64,000 nt of DNA from Mycobacterium fragae (GCF_002102185.1 NZ_LQOW01000016.1:62001-126000), one strand, 5' to 3'; counted from the first letter of the stretch, positions 33,802 to 43,500 are shown. Notes: generated by a model not told the origin, from the sequence alone. Numbers and translations: made by a program.

Positions 33802-34776
33802 TCATCCCGCAGTCAGCAGGGCCCGCGCCCGGTCGGTGTCGGCGCCCATCGCGGCGATGAGGTCCTGCACCGATCCGAACCTCTCCTGCCCGCGGATACG
33901 GGCGACGAAGTCCAGCGCCACGTGTTGCCCGTAGAGGTCGGCGTCGGTGTCGAGCACGTACGCCTCGACGGTGCGGGTCCGCCCGGAGAAGGTCGGGTTG
34001 GTGCCGACCGATACCGCGGCCCGGTAGCGCTCGCCCGGCACCACCGTGCCGCTGGCGGGACCATGCCCGAGGACGGTGAACCAGGCCGCGTACACGCCGT
34101 CGGCAGGGATAGCCGAGTACATCGGCGGCGCGACGTTGGCGGTCGGGAAGCCCAGCGCCTTGCCGCGCCCGTCGCCGCGCACCACCACGCCCTCGACCCG
34201 GTGGGGGCGGCCCAGCGCTTCGGCGGCGGCCACCACGTCGCCGGCGTCCACGCAGGACCGGATGTAGGTCGAGGAGAACGTCACGGTCTCGCTGTCGTGG
34301 TGCTCGGTCACCAGCGACATCGACTCCACCGCGAACCCGAACCGCTCGCCGGCCCGGCGCAGCGTGTCGACGGTTCCGGCCGCCTTCTTGCCAAACGTGA
34401 AATTCTCGCCCACCACGACTTCCACCACATGCAGGTGTTCGACCAGCAGTTCGTGGACGTAGCGTTCGGGCGTCAGCTTCATGAAGTCGCTGGTGAACGG
34501 CATCACCAAAAACACGTCGATGCCGAGCTCTTCGACCAGCTCGGCTCGCCGCGCCAGCGTCGTCAGCTGTGCCGGATGACTGCCGGGGAAGACGACCTCC
34601 ATCGGGTGCGGGTCGAACGTCATCAGCACCGTGGGCACGCCGCGCGTCCGGGCCGCCTTCACCGCGTGGGCGATCAGTTCGGCGTGCCCGCGGTGCACGC
34701 CGTCGAACACTCCGATCGTGAGCACGCATCTGCCCCAGTCCGTGGGTATCTCGTCCTGGCCCCGCCACCGCTGCAC
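33802..34776 (-). CDS. ribF: Bifunctional riboflavin kinase/FAD synthetase
   Basis: RibF phosphorylates riboflavin to FMN and adenylates FMN to FAD. The 324-residue protein has the N-terminal nucleotidyltransferase domain (TIGVFDGVHRGH, FTSDFMKL, FTFGKKAAG, SSTYIR) and the C-terminal kinase domain with GRGKALGFPTANV and the VEAYVLD strand. GTG 34776 is chosen because TAGGCT ends 7 nt before it and the Mtb protein begins at the same place. The gene is divergent from sirR. Confidence 0.93.
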   Translation of the reverse strand: MQRWRGQDEIPTDWGRCVLTIGVFDGVHRGHAELIAHAVKAARTRGVPTVLMTFDPHPMEVVFPGSHPAQLTTLARRAELVEELGIDVFLVMPFTSDFMKLTPERYVHELLVEHLHVVEVVVGENFTFGKKAAGTVDTLRRAGERFGFAVESMSLVTEHHDSETVTFSSTYIRSCVDAGDVVAAAEALGRPHRVEGVVVRGDGRGKALGFPTANVAPPMYSAIPADGVYAAWFTVLGHGPASGTVVPGERYRAAVSVGTNPTFSGRTRTVEAYVLDTDADLYGQHVALDFVARIRGQERFGSVQDLIAAMGADTDRARALLTAG

Positions 34777-34783
34777 AATCGCA

Positions 34784-34789
34784 AGCCTA
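34784..34789 (-). promoter_or_regulatory. Putative -10 element of ribF
   Basis: TAGGCT on the minus strand ends 7 nt before GTG 34776. The sequence TAGGCTTGC recurs at the proS start. Confidence 0.5.
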
Positions 34790-34843
34790 CGGCGCAAGGT
34801 GACCCCCGGAGATGCGCGAGCCCCAGATCAGGTGAGGATTGCA

Positions 34844-34849
34844 TAAACT
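34844..34849 (+). promoter_or_regulatory. Putative -10 element of sirR
   Basis: TAAACT ends 6 nt before GTG 34856, which predicts a leaderless mRNA. Confidence 0.5.
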
Positions 34850-34855
34850 TCCGTT

Positions 34856-35554
34856 GTGCCCCCTGACGAGCCCAACGAGCTCACCGCGGTTGCCCAGGAC
34901 TACTTGAAGGTCATCTGGAACGCGCAGGAGTGGTCGCGGGAAAAGGTCAGCACCAAGATGCTGGCCGAGAAGCTCGGCGTGTCGGCGAGCACGGCCTCGG
35001 AATCCATCCGCAAACTCGCCGAGCAGGGCCTGGTCGACCACGAGAAGTACGGCGCGGTCACATTGACCGAGTCGGGGCGTCGGGCGGCGCTGGCGATGGT
35101 GCGCCGGCACCGGCTCCTGGAGGCCTTTCTGGTCAAGGAGCTCGGTTACAGCTGGGACGAGGTGCACGACGAGGCAGAGGTGCTCGAGCACGCGGTCTCC
35201 GACCGGCTGATCACGCGTATCGACGCCAAGCTGGGGTTCCCGCAGCGCGACCCACACGGCGACCCGATCCCGGCCTCCGACGGACAAGTGCCCACCCCGC
35301 CGGCCCGCCAGCTGTGGGCATGCCGCGACGGTGACGCCGGCACGGTGGCACGGATCTCCGATGCCGACCCGGAGATGCTGCGCTACTTCGACAGCATCGG
35401 CATCAGCTTGGACTCGCGGCTACGGGTGCTGACCCGTCGGGAGTTCGCCGGGATGATCTCGGTGGCCATTGAGTCGGCAGTGTCCGCCGACGGTGCGCCC
35501 ACCACCGTCGACTTGGGCAGCCCCGCCGCCCGGGCGATCTGGGTGGTCGCCTAA
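34856..35554 (+). CDS. sirR: DtxR-family metal-dependent repressor (MntR/SirR)
   Basis: The 232-residue protein has an N-terminal winged HTH (QDYLKVIWNAQEW to STASESIRKLAEQGLVDHEKYGAVTLTESG). The DtxR metal-binding and dimerisation domain follows (RRHRLLEAFLV, DEAEVLEHAVSDRL, GFPQRDPHGDPIP), and a C-terminal FeoA/SH3-like domain ends in RREFAGMISV. It corresponds to Rv2788, thought to sense manganese. The start is GTG 34856 behind a -10-like TAAACT. A strong terminator follows. Confidence 0.92.
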   Translation: MPPDEPNELTAVAQDYLKVIWNAQEWSREKVSTKMLAEKLGVSASTASESIRKLAEQGLVDHEKYGAVTLTESGRRAALAMVRRHRLLEAFLVKELGYSWDEVHDEAEVLEHAVSDRLITRIDAKLGFPQRDPHGDPIPASDGQVPTPPARQLWACRDGDAGTVARISDADPEMLRYFDSIGISLDSRLRVLTRREFAGMISVAIESAVSADGAPTTVDLGSPAARAIWVVA

Positions 35555-35569
35555 GCCGCGAGCGGACCC

Positions 35570-35604
35570 AAAATCCCCCGAAACCACGCGTTTTGGGGGA
35601 TTTT
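35570..35604. terminator. Strong bidirectional terminator after sirR
   Basis: Arms 35570-35584 and 35590-35604 are 15 nt each and pair fully, with one G-T wobble, around the 5-nt loop CACGC. The stem has AAAATCCCCC/GGGGGATTTT at its base. It lies between the convergent sirR and small-protein genes and has T runs on the outgoing side in both directions. Flanks GAGCGGACCC/GCGTCTGCTC can extend the pairing partly. Confidence 0.75.
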
Positions 35605-35634
35605 GCGTCTGCTCACCAATGGCTGGGCCGACGG

Positions 35635-35919
35635 CTAGGACCTTATCTCGGTGAGGATGATGGCGGTTGGGGTCCCGGTCATGACGTTCGACGCGTCGGC
35701 TGATGTCCACACGTTCTCGCGGAGGAAGGTACGGAAATCGTCTGCGGCAGAGGTCGTTTCGAATTCGAGGTCGATGACCACGTGGTGCGGGTCGCCGACT
35801 GGCTGGCCGAGGCGAACCTGTGTGACGCCGGCTGCCTTGCGCTGTGGCTCGAACGCATTGAATACCTTGAGCCAGGTGTCGAGGTCATTGACACCGTGTT
35901 CGATGTGCAAAAGGGGCAT
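35635..35919 (-). CDS. Small protein of unknown function, dimeric alpha/beta-barrel-like
   Basis: The 94-residue product starts at ATG 35919, 3 nt after GGAGGAGAA; a frame start 15 bases upstream would place that site inside the gene. The pattern HIEHGVNDLDTWLKVFNAFEPQRKA followed by two strands (VVIDLEFETTSAADDF) resembles small ferredoxin-like dimeric barrel proteins of the ABM/Dabb kind, but I do not recognise a named family. It is divergent from the LuxR-type regulator gene, which may control it. Confidence 0.6.
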   Translation of the reverse strand: MPLLHIEHGVNDLDTWLKVFNAFEPQRKAAGVTQVRLGQPVGDPHHVVIDLEFETTSAADDFRTFLRENVWTSADASNVMTGTPTAIILTEIRS

Positions 35920-36029
35920 TTCTCCTCCGATCATGGCTGAGTTGATGGGCCAACGTTAGGAGCCCCGGAACGGTCGCCGGTATCCCTAATTTCTGGGGTA
36001 TTGCGCCAGTTTCGGGTATGTTGAACCGC

Positions 36030-36035
36030 TACGCT
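36030..36035 (+). promoter_or_regulatory. Putative -10 element of the LuxR-type gene
   Basis: TACGCT ends 7 nt before GTG 36043. An imperfect dyad TATCCC/GGGGTA (35981-36000) lies upstream and could be an operator for the divergent pair. Confidence 0.4.
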
Positions 36036-36042
36036 GCGGTCG

Positions 36043-37101
36043 GTGAGAAGCCGCTACCGCACTGTGCGCGAGCAGATCAGCGCCTGCTGCGCCGGCCCGC
36101 TCGATGACAGGGCGTTTCGGGCGGCGACCCTGGATGCCCTTGGTGTGGCGGTGCCATTCGATGCCTACGTGTGGGTGCTCACCGACCCGGTGTCCGCAGT
36201 GGGCGTTTCACCGCTGGCGTATCTGCCTTCATTCGATATGCGCCGGTTACCGCGACTCATCCGCGCCAAATACGCCACGGCGATCAACCGCTGGACCACA
36301 CTGCACGGCTGTGTCAGCCTCGTCGCAGCCACGAAGGGCCGGCTTTCCGAGAGCCGGCTGTGGCGTGTCGGCAGCGAAACGCTGAGGGTGGCCGACATCG
36401 CTTCGATGGTGCTGCGAGACCGCCACGGGTGCTGGGGATTTGTTGACCTATGGCGCTACGACGGGCGGCCCTTCAGTGACGAGGAGTGCGCGTTCGCCGC
36501 CACGCTGCTGGCGATGATCACCACAGCGCAGCGTGCTCGGGTGGCCCGCATGTTTGAGCCCGCCCACGACCAGCCGTCAATCGCTCCGGCGTTGGTGCTC
36601 TACGACGACGACCTGAACGCTGTTGGTGAAACCCCGGCCGCGGAACCCAGCTTCCGACGATTGCTGCCCACTCAATCCGGCGACTCACCGGTGCCGGCGG
36701 CCGCATTAAACGTCGCCGCGCAACTACTCGCCGCCGAAGAGGGCACCGATACATCGCCGGCGACGTCGCGGGTGCATGCCGGCGGGGCTGCGTGGCTTGC
36801 CCTCACCGCGGCACGGCTGCAGGCAGGCAGCCCGGGGATGCCACCGTCGGTCGCCGTCACAATTGACCCGATCACCGTCGCAGAACGGCTGGATGTCTTC
36901 AGCCGGGCCACCGGACTGACTACGCGCGAAACCGACGTCCTCGTCGAGCTGTCGCACGGAAACTCCACTCGCCACATCGCGCGCAATCTGAGTATTTCCG
37001 AATTCACCGTGCAGGAGCACCTCAAGGCGATCTTCGCCAAATCGGCCACCGCCAGCCGCGCCCAGCTGGTGGCCCGGGCCTGCGGAACCGCAACTACCTA
37101 G
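36043..37101 (+). CDS. LuxR-family transcriptional regulator
   Basis: The 352-residue protein ends in a LuxR-type HTH (about residues 285-345: GLTTRETDVLVELSHGNSTRHIARNL, then SEFTVQEHLKAIFAK). The N-terminal 180 residues could be a GAF-like sensor (GCWGFVDLWRYDGRPFSDEE is typical of such domains), and no phosphoreceiver is visible. Ligand and targets are unknown. It is divergent from the small protein gene and convergent with the thiolase gene. The start is GTG 36043, supported by a TACGCT hexamer 7 nt upstream. Confidence 0.8.
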   Translation: MRSRYRTVREQISACCAGPLDDRAFRAATLDALGVAVPFDAYVWVLTDPVSAVGVSPLAYLPSFDMRRLPRLIRAKYATAINRWTTLHGCVSLVAATKGRLSESRLWRVGSETLRVADIASMVLRDRHGCWGFVDLWRYDGRPFSDEECAFAATLLAMITTAQRARVARMFEPAHDQPSIAPALVLYDDDLNAVGETPAAEPSFRRLLPTQSGDSPVPAAALNVAAQLLAAEEGTDTSPATSRVHAGGAAWLALTAARLQAGSPGMPPSVAVTIDPITVAERLDVFSRATGLTTRETDVLVELSHGNSTRHIARNLSISEFTVQEHLKAIFAKSATASRAQLVARACGTATT

Positions 37102-37138
37102 AATGCGGATCCGGCTTCGACGAGTTCGCTATGCCGAC

Positions 37139-38329
37139 CTAGCGTTCAGCGCGTTGATAGGCGGTGACGACGGCCGCCCCGCCCAGCCCGATGTTGTGCT
37201 GCAACGCCGCTGACACATTGTCGACCTGACGTTTGTCGGCCGTGCCGCGCAGCTGCCAGGTCAGCTCGGCGCACTGCGCCAAACCGGTTGCCCCCAGCGG
37301 ATGGCCCTTGGAGATCAGCCCGCCGGACGGGTTGACCACCCACCGACCGCCGTAGGTGGTGTCGCCGTTGTCGATCAGCTTGGGCGCCTCGCCCTCGCGG
37401 CACAGCCCCAGCGCCTCGTAGAGCAGTAGTTCGTTGGCGGAGAAGCAGTCGTGCAGCTCGATCACCTGGAAGTCCTCGGGACCAAGTCCGGACTGGTCGT
37501 AGACCTGTTGTGCGGCTTGCACGTTCATGTCGTAGCCGATCAGCGCCTTGGCTGTGCCGCCGAAGGTCGATTCGAAGTCGGTGGTCATCGCCTGCCCGAC
37601 AATCTCGGTCGCCTGCCCGGCGAGACCATGCTTGTCGACGAACGCCTCGCTGGCCAGGATCGCCGCACCCGAGCCGTCCGAGGTCGGCGAACACTGCAGC
37701 TTGGTCAGCGGATCGGAAATCATTCGCGCCGCCAGGATGTCCTCGAGGGTGTAGGACTCCTGGAATTGTGCGAACGGGTTGTTGACCGAGTGTTTGTGGT
37801 TCTTGTAGCCGATCTTGGCGAAATGCTCTGCGGTGCTGCCGTATTGGCGCATATGCTCACGACCGGCGGCGCCGAACATCCATGGTGCGACGGGCATCGC
37901 GAACTCGTCGATTTCGGCCATCGCCTTGACGTGTCTGCCCATCGGCGATTCGCGGTCCTGTGCGCCTCCGCTCAACGAGCCGGGTTGCATCTTCTCGAAA
38001 CCGAGCGCGATCGTGCAGTCGGCGAGCCCGCCGCGGATGGCCTGCGCCGCCAGGAACAGCGCCGTCGAGCCGGTCGAGCAGTTGTTGTTGACGTTGACGA
38101 TCGGAATCCCGGTCATGCCCAGCTCATAGAGCGCCCGCTGACCGGACGTCGAATCGCCGGCGACATAACCGACGTAGCCCTGCTGCACCTCGGTGTAGTC
38201 GATACCCGCGTCGACGAGCGCATTGGTTCCCGACTCCCTGGCCATATCCGGGTAGTCCCAGCCCTCCCGGCGGCCCGGTTTCTCGAACTTCGTCATGCCG
38301 ACACCGACAACGTAGACCTTGTTGGTCAT
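37139..38329 (-). CDS. ltp1: Thiolase-like lipid-transfer protein (Ltp1 type)
   Basis: The 396-residue thiolase-superfamily protein has the nucleophilic Cys in VNNNCSTGS, His in [10 protein letters not shown] and the C-terminal [14 protein letters not shown], the pattern of SCP-x/Ltp-type thiolases. It resembles Rv2790c. These enzymes cleave or condense acyl-CoAs, and some act on steroid side chains. ATG 38329 overlaps the monooxygenase stop as ATGA and has GAAGGA upstream. The longer frame has no family similarity. It is the last gene of the P450-monooxygenase-thiolase operon. Confidence 0.88.
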   Translation of the reverse strand: MTNKVYVVGVGMTKFEKPGRREGWDYPDMARESGTNALVDAGIDYTEVQQGYVGYVAGDSTSGQRALYELGMTGIPIVNVNNNCSTGSTALFLAAQAIRGGLADCTIALGFEKMQPGSLSGGAQDRESPMGRHVKAMAEIDEFAMPVAPWMFGAAGREHMRQYGSTAEHFAKIGYKNHKHSVNNPFAQFQESYTLEDILAARMISDPLTKLQCSPTSDGSGAAILASEAFVDKHGLAGQATEIVGQAMTTDFESTFGGTAKALIGYDMNVQAAQQVYDQSGLGPEDFQVIELHDCFSANELLLYEALGLCREGEAPKLIDNGDTTYGGRWVVNPSGGLISKGHPLGATGLAQCAELTWQLRGTADKRQVDNVSAALQHNIGLGGAAVVTAYQRAER

Positions 38330-39810
38330 CGCGATCCTTCCAACTGGGCAGCAGGTGCACTGCCGCATTCCAGGATATAGCTGTCGTCGTCGGGCTCTTC
38401 GAGCAGCCGGAGATAATCCTGCGGGCGGTACGGCCACAATTCCGGCAGCCCGTCCTCGCCGAAATACCAGCTGTTGCAACCGGTCGTCCACACCGTCCCG
38501 GGCAATCCGCGTCGAATGTGCTCCAGGTGAGCTTCCACGGCGCGCCCGGTCGGACGAATTGTGTCGTATTCTCCTGCAGCCCAACGCTTTATCCAGTTCA
38601 GCGCATACGTCGACTGCGCCTCGGCAACCTGTACCAGCGGGAAGTTGCCGATCGGTGAATGCGGACCCATCAGCATGAACAGGTTCGGCATGTGCTCGAC
38701 TGTCACGCACTTGTAGGCGCGGGGACTCGGCGACCATGCGTCGCTCAGCGTGTGGCCGTCATGGGTGCGGATGGTCGCCGGGCGAACATAGGCATGGGCG
38801 TCGAAACCGGTTGCCAGCACGACGATGTCGGCCTGGTGCAGGCGACCGTCGACGGTCCGGATACCGCCCGGTTCGAACTTCTCGATCGCCGTCGTCTCCA
38901 CACTGACGTCCCGGCGCTGCACCTGACGGTAGAAGTCGGGATGCATGACCAACCGTTTGCACCCGGGTCGGTAGTCGGGGGTGAGCTTGGCGCGCAATTC
39001 CGGATCGGTGACCGAAGCAAGGTTGTTCTCGCACAGACGGTTCACCATGTGCCGTCGCAGACCGGGCTGCGTGAGTGCGACGCTGAAGATCTCGAACATC
39101 TTGTATTCGGCTTGCAGCACCGCCTTGCTCAGCAACCGGCTTCGACCCATCAGCGTGCGAGCCGCTCGCGGTATCCGCGGGTTGGGCAGGCGCGCAACCC
39201 ACTGGGGTGTGCGCTGGAAGAGCGTGGCGTGAGCTGCGACGCCGGCCACCGCCGAAAGCAGTTGCACACCGGTGGATCCGTTGCCGACGATCGCGATCCG
39301 CTTGCCTGCGACGTCGATGTCGTCGCTCCACCGTGCCGAATGCACGATCCGGCCGGCGAAGTCGTCCATGCCGGGGAAGTCCGGCACTTTGGGCCGGTGC
39401 AAGAAGCCGGTCGCAAAGACCACGAAGTCGGCGTCGAGGCTCTCGCCGTCCCGCGTGGTCATCCGCCAGCACGTCCCGGTGTGGTATGCGTCGAGGACCT
39501 CGGTCTCATACCGGATCATCCGTTCGACGTTGTGGCGTCGCGCCGAATCTTCAAAGTAGTTCCGGATTTCCGGGCCGGGCGAAAACAGCTGGCTCCACGA
39601 TGGGTTCAGGTCGAAGGAGTACTGGTACAGATGCGACGGCACGTCGCAGGTCAATCCCGGGTAGCGGTTGTCCCGCCAGGTTCCGCCCAGGCGGTCGGCC
39701 TTCTCCAGGATGGTGACGTCGTAAAATCCCGCGCGGTCGAGCAGGATCGCCTGGCATATCCCCGACATTCCCGCGCCGACGATGACGACCCGCGGGTTGC
39801 GGTGCGTCAT
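38326..39810 (-). CDS. Flavin-containing (Baeyer-Villiger-type) monooxygenase
   Basis: The 494-residue protein has an FAD-binding GAGMSG (residues 12-17), an NADPH-binding GNGSTG (176-181) and [12 protein letters not shown] at 151-162. The last is the Baeyer-Villiger fingerprint F-x-G-x3-H-x3-W-[P/D] except that the final residue is Ser. Other hallmarks are [20 protein letters not shown] and VLATGFDAH. It would insert oxygen into a ketone or oxidise a heteroatom, using NADPH. It is coupled on both sides by ATGA overlaps to the P450 and thiolase genes, which suggests successive oxidation and thiolytic cleavage of one substrate. Confidence 0.85.
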   Translation of the reverse strand: MTHRNPRVVIVGAGMSGICQAILLDRAGFYDVTILEKADRLGGTWRDNRYPGLTCDVPSHLYQYSFDLNPSWSQLFSPGPEIRNYFEDSARRHNVERMIRYETEVLDAYHTGTCWRMTTRDGESLDADFVVFATGFLHRPKVPDFPGMDDFAGRIVHSARWSDDIDVAGKRIAIVGNGSTGVQLLSAVAGVAAHATLFQRTPQWVARLPNPRIPRAARTLMGRSRLLSKAVLQAEYKMFEIFSVALTQPGLRRHMVNRLCENNLASVTDPELRAKLTPDYRPGCKRLVMHPDFYRQVQRRDVSVETTAIEKFEPGGIRTVDGRLHQADIVVLATGFDAHAYVRPATIRTHDGHTLSDAWSPSPRAYKCVTVEHMPNLFMLMGPHSPIGNFPLVQVAEAQSTYALNWIKRWAAGEYDTIRPTGRAVEAHLEHIRRGLPGTVWTTGCNSWYFGEDGLPELWPYRPQDYLRLLEEPDDDSYILECGSAPAAQLEGSR

Positions 39811-41120
39811 GTCGACGCCTTGTAGCGGCGCGGCGCGAGCGCCACCTTCATCTGTTCCAGACCGCGCAGCGAGCTGTTCGTCGTCCACTTCGGCGTGCCG
39901 ATGATGTCGATCCGCTCAACGCGCTCGACGAGTTCGCGCAAGATGGCCCTGCTTTCCATTCGCGCCAGTCCCGCACCCAGACACAGATGGATGCCCGACC
40001 CGAACGCGACGTGGGACGGATTGCGCGCCGCACGGAACGCGTCGGGATTGTCGAACTGGCGCGGGTCACGGTTGGCGGCGCCCCACAACAACGCCACCCG
40101 CGCGCCGGCCGGAATCGTTGCGTTTCCGACGGCGTAGCGGGCCTTCGTCGTGCGGTAGAAACCCTGCACCGGCGACGTATAGCGCAGCTGCTCCTCCACC
40201 GCGCTGCACACCAGCGTGTCGGGATCCCGCCGGATCAGCTCGAACTGGTCAGGGTTCTCCGACAACGTCAGAAACATGGTGCTCAGCAAATTGGTCGTCG
40301 TCTCGTTGCCCGCCAACAGTAACAGCAACGCGAAGTAAAACAGCTCGTCTCGGCTGAGCTCGCCCTCCCCTGCGATCGCCACCAAACGGCCCAGCAAGCT
40401 GTCGGACCCGAGAAGCTCGCCGCTTCGGAAACGGCTGCTGAAGTACGAGTGCAGGTGGCGGGTGGCGTTGAGGCTGGGCAAGATCTGCCACAAACCCTTG
40501 GGCGTCATTTGGATATTGGCGACTCGGACGGCCTCGTTGGACCAGTACCGGAAGAACTTTTCGTCCTCCGGCGGAATGCCGAGGATGTGTGCGATAAGCC
40601 GGACCGGCATCGGCACGGCCAGCCGTTCCACCACGTCCGAACCCGGGTCGGCCAGCAGATCGGAGACCAGTTCGGCGGCCAGCCGATCGACCATCGACTG
40701 CCAGCTGCTGAGCGCTCCGCGCGCGAACGCGGGCTGGACCTTGCGCCGCAACTCCGTGTGCCGCGGCGGATCCATGGTCAGCAGGACCGGGAGCTTCGTG
40801 CGGGACCGCGTTACCCCTTCGGCGCTGGTCAGCATCGCCTCGTTGCGGGCCGCCGCGCGCACATCTTCGTAGCGGCTGAGCAAGAAGATGTTCCGCTTGC
40901 GGTTGTAGTGGACCCGTGGGCCGCGCAGCAGTTCGGCATATCCCGGATAGGGGTTGGCCGCGGTCGCCGGGTCGAACGGGTCGAACGACGTCTCGGCGAT
41001 GCCGGGGTAGTCAGCGCGCTTCAGCTTGGCGCCCAGATCATTGGTGATGTTCGTGTACAGGTTGCCGGCGACCGGCCGCGCGATCGTGCTCGCCAGCCGG
41101 ATGTCGTGCTTGAGGCTCAT
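39807..41120 (-). CDS. Cytochrome P450
   Basis: The 437-residue P450 has the I-helix motif LLLLAGNETTT, the E-x-x-R motif in EEQLR, and the haem loop FGSGIHLCLGAG with the Cys ligand near residue 380. No membrane anchor is seen, as usual for bacterial P450s. ATG 41120 is preceded by GGAGGACG. The gene heads the leftward operon with the monooxygenase and thiolase. Its promoter, with an embedded dyad, is divergent from the MerR-type regulator. The P450 family number and substrate cannot be told. Confidence 0.92.
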   Translation of the reverse strand: MSLKHDIRLASTIARPVAGNLYTNITNDLGAKLKRADYPGIAETSFDPFDPATAANPYPGYAELLRGPRVHYNRKRNIFLLSRYEDVRAAARNEAMLTSAEGVTRSRTKLPVLLTMDPPRHTELRRKVQPAFARGALSSWQSMVDRLAAELVSDLLADPGSDVVERLAVPMPVRLIAHILGIPPEDEKFFRYWSNEAVRVANIQMTPKGLWQILPSLNATRHLHSYFSSRFRSGELLGSDSLLGRLVAIAGEGELSRDELFYFALLLLLAGNETTTNLLSTMFLTLSENPDQFELIRRDPDTLVCSAVEEQLRYTSPVQGFYRTTKARYAVGNATIPAGARVALLWGAANRDPRQFDNPDAFRAARNPSHVAFGSGIHLCLGAGLARMESRAILRELVERVERIDIIGTPKWTTNSSLRGLEQMKVALAPRRYKAST

Positions 41121-41165
41121 CGTCCTCCGTCCGCGAGCGCGATCACAGCGACCGCTACACGCCCG

Positions 41166-41194
41166 ACCGTAACAATTATTTCTGTAACGGACAA
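41166..41194 (-). promoter_or_regulatory. P450-operon promoter with dyad in the spacer
   Basis: On the minus strand TTGTCC (41194-41189) and TACGGT (41171-41166) are 17 bases apart, a reasonable -35/-10 pair. The spacer is filled by the dyad CCGTAACA...TGTAACGG (41167-41190; 8-nt arms with one mismatch, 8-nt centre). MerR-family activators bind in just this place, so the divergent MerR-type protein is the likely regulator. Confidence 0.55.
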
Positions 41195-41200
41195 TGGCGT

Positions 41201-41206
41201 TAAGAT
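41201..41206 (+). promoter_or_regulatory. Putative -10 element of the MerR-type gene
   Basis: TAAGAT ends 9 nt before ATG 41216. The P450 promoter dyad lies immediately upstream, so autoregulation is possible. Confidence 0.45.
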
Positions 41207-41215
41207 TGCCGTCAA

Positions 41216-41983
41216 ATGGAGATGACCATCGACCGCCTGGCCCAGCACGTTTCCATGTCCTCGCGCAATATTCGGGAGTGGCAACGCCAGGGTCTGCTAC
41301 CGCCGCCGACCCGTCGCGGACGCGTCGGAATCTACGGCGACGAGCACGTTGCGCGGATCAAGCGCGTACAAAGCCTGCACGCCGACGGCTTTCCGCTCGA
41401 CCTGATCCGGCGAATGATCGACACCGGCACCGGCAGCGAGACCGACATCCGGCACCTCGCCGCCGAAGTGCTGGCACCATTCAGCACGTCGGGGTCGACG
41501 ACGATCAGCCGAGAAGAACTCGAGCACCGACTCGGCCCCAACGCCGCGGCGCAGCTCGCCAAGCTCGGCCTGATCGCCGACACGGAGGCCGACCCGGTGT
41601 CGGTACGCGACGCGGAGACGTTGAACCTGATCGAAGGACTCACCGGCGCCGGCATCTCGCTGGAGCGGCTTGTCGCGACGCTGGTCGATGTTCGCGCACA
41701 TCAACGCTCTATCGCCGAAATGATCCTGCGCGCGTATGCCGAGGACGTGTGGGAGCCGTTTGTGTCGTCGAAATTCCACACCCCCGACTGGGGTTCGCTT
41801 GCGGACAACGCAGGGCGGGCGCGCCCGCTCACCGTCGCGCTGCTCACTCATCTGCAGCGAACCGCGCTCGACGACGCGGCGAAGTCACTGGTGCTGCACG
41901 AGGTTCAGCAGGCCGAGCGGGCGTTGGAAGACATCGACCCGTCGGGTCGGTCACAGCGTGGCCGGGCGGATGACGACCACTGA
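41216..41983 (+). CDS. MerR-family transcriptional regulator
   Basis: The 255-residue protein begins with a MerR-type winged [48 protein letters not shown], that is residues 4-48. A predicted coiled/helical effector region follows. It lacks the Cys cluster of metal-sensing MerR proteins, so it probably responds to an organic ligand. The divergent P450 operon with a dyad in its promoter spacer is the likely target. Its 3' end overlaps the end of truB by 33 bases. Confidence 0.82.
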   Translation: MEMTIDRLAQHVSMSSRNIREWQRQGLLPPPTRRGRVGIYGDEHVARIKRVQSLHADGFPLDLIRRMIDTGTGSETDIRHLAAEVLAPFSTSGSTTISREELEHRLGPNAAAQLAKLGLIADTEADPVSVRDAETLNLIEGLTGAGISLERLVATLVDVRAHQRSIAEMILRAYAEDVWEPFVSSKFHTPDWGSLADNAGRARPLTVALLTHLQRTALDDAAKSLVLHEVQQAERALEDIDPSGRSQRGRADDDH

Positions 41984-42826
41984 CTTCGTCCGCGGCCCGT
42001 CGTCGCGCAGCAGCGCGATCACCTGGCCGTCGGCGGTGCGAGCGGCGTAGACGCCGTCGATGCCGGCGGGCGTCAGCGCTCGCCCGTGGCCGGCGGCGTC
42101 GGCCTCCTCGGCGCTGAGCTGCCGCCCCGGAAACAACAGCAGGCAAGCCTCGTCGAGCGTGAGGTTCAGTCGCGGTTGGTCGGCCAAGTCGTCGAGTGAG
42201 CGGGCCTGATCCAGCCCGAACCGGCCGACCCGGGTGCGCCGCAACGCGGTCAGGTGGCCGCCGACTGCCAGCGCATCACCGAGATCGCGGGCCAGCGCGC
42301 GGATGTAGGTCCCGGAGGAACAGTCGACCTCGACGTCGACGTCGACGAGCCGGCCGTGGCGGGCGGCGAGCAGTTCAAACCGGTCGATGCGCACCGGGCG
42401 GGCCGCCAGTTCGACGATCTGGCCTTCACGGGCCAGCCGGTAGGCCCTTCGACCGCCGATTTTGACCGCGCTGACAGCCGACGGGACCTGGCTGATGTCG
42501 CCACGGAACCTGCCCATCGCCGCGGTTATCGCCTCGTCGGTCAGATGCTGCGCCGAAACCTCGTGCAGCACTTCGCCTTCGGCGTCGTCGGTGGATGTCG
42601 ACTGACCGAGGCGAATGGTGGCGGCATAGGACTTCGGCGCACCGCTCAGCAGACCGAGGATCTTGGTCGCGCGCTCCACCCCGATCACCAGCAGGCCGGT
42701 GGCCATCGGGTCCAGCGTCCCGGCGTGTCCCACCCTGCGCGTGGCGAAGATCCGCCGGCAGCGCCCCACCACGTCGTGGCTCGTCATGCCGGCGGGTTTG
42801 TCGACGATGACCAGGCCGGCCGTCAC
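41951..42826 (-). CDS. truB: tRNA pseudouridine-55 synthase
   Basis: TruB makes pseudouridine 55 in the T-loop of tRNAs. The 291-residue protein has [13 protein letters not shown], the catalytic Asp in [31 protein letters not shown] and [14 protein letters not shown], plus a C-terminal PUA-like region. GTG 42826 overlaps the pptT stop as GTGA. The gene is last in the pptH-pptT-truB operon. Confidence 0.94.
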   Translation of the reverse strand: MTAGLVIVDKPAGMTSHDVVGRCRRIFATRRVGHAGTLDPMATGLLVIGVERATKILGLLSGAPKSYAATIRLGQSTSTDDAEGEVLHEVSAQHLTDEAITAAMGRFRGDISQVPSAVSAVKIGGRRAYRLAREGQIVELAARPVRIDRFELLAARHGRLVDVDVEVDCSSGTYIRALARDLGDALAVGGHLTALRRTRVGRFGLDQARSLDDLADQPRLNLTLDEACLLLFPGRQLSAEEADAAGHGRALTPAGIDGVYAARTADGQVIALLRDDGPRTKSVVVIRPATL

Positions 42827-43500
42827 AGGACGATCGCCGTCAGCACCAAGTCCTGGTCGACCGACCACCGCCCGGCCAACGCGGTCAGCGGCGGACCCGA
42901 CAATGCGGCGCCGTCGATCAGGATCTTGGACAGGAAGTCGCCGGTCTTCCCGTCGGCGTCGACGTCGAAGACGATGTGGGCGTCCTCGAAGCCCAGCCAA
43001 CGCTTGGTCAGCGGATACCACGCCTTGTACGTTGCTTCCTTGGCGCAGAACAGGATTCGGTCCCAGTGCAGACCCTCGGGCAAGGCCGCGATCTCGTGGC
43101 GTTCCTCGGGCAGCGTGATCGCGTCCAGCACACCGTCGGGCAGCACGTCATGCGGTTCGGCGTCGACGCCCACCGAGCGGACGGCGGTGCTGCGGGCGAC
43201 CACCGCACCGCGGTAGCCCGTGCAGTGGGTCAGGCTGCCCACCACGCCGTCGGGCCAGCACGGTTCGCCCTTGTCCCCCTTGAGGATCGGTACCGGCGGC
43301 ACGCCGAGCTCGCTCATCGCGATCCGGGCGCAGTGGCGCACGGTGATGAATTCGTTGCGCCGCTTGGCCACCGAGCGCGCGATCAACGGCTCTTCTTCGG
43401 GCAGTGCCGCCAGGCCGGGCGGATCGGTGTACAGCTCGGCGGACGCCAAGTCGGCCCGATCGTCCGGCAGCACCGGCGACATCAGCTTGCTCACCGTCAT
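42823..43500 (-). CDS. pptT: 4'-phosphopantetheinyl transferase PptT
   Basis: PptT moves phosphopantetheine from CoA to acyl- and peptidyl-carrier proteins needed for mycolate, siderophore and polyketide synthesis. The 225-residue protein shows [45 protein letters not shown], the Mg-binding VGVDAEPH and the catalytic [14 protein letters not shown] 43500 overlaps the pptH stop as ATGA, so the transferase and its antagonist are made from one message. Confidence 0.95.
   Translation of the reverse strand: MTVSKLMSPVLPDDRADLASAELYTDPPGLAALPEEEPLIARSVAKRRNEFITVRHCARIAMSELGVPPVPILKGDKGEPCWPDGVVGSLTHCTGYRGAVVARSTAVRSVGVDAEPHDVLPDGVLDAITLPEERHEIAALPEGLHWDRILFCAKEATYKAWYPLTKRWLGFEDAHIVFDVDADGKTGDFLSKILIDGAALSGPPLTALAGRWSVDQDLVLTAIVL

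Noticed and set aside
33683..34768. 361-codon frame overlapping ribF in another minus frame
   Set aside because: Low-complexity Arg/Gly sequence; ribF in the other frame has clear RibF motifs and Mtb length.
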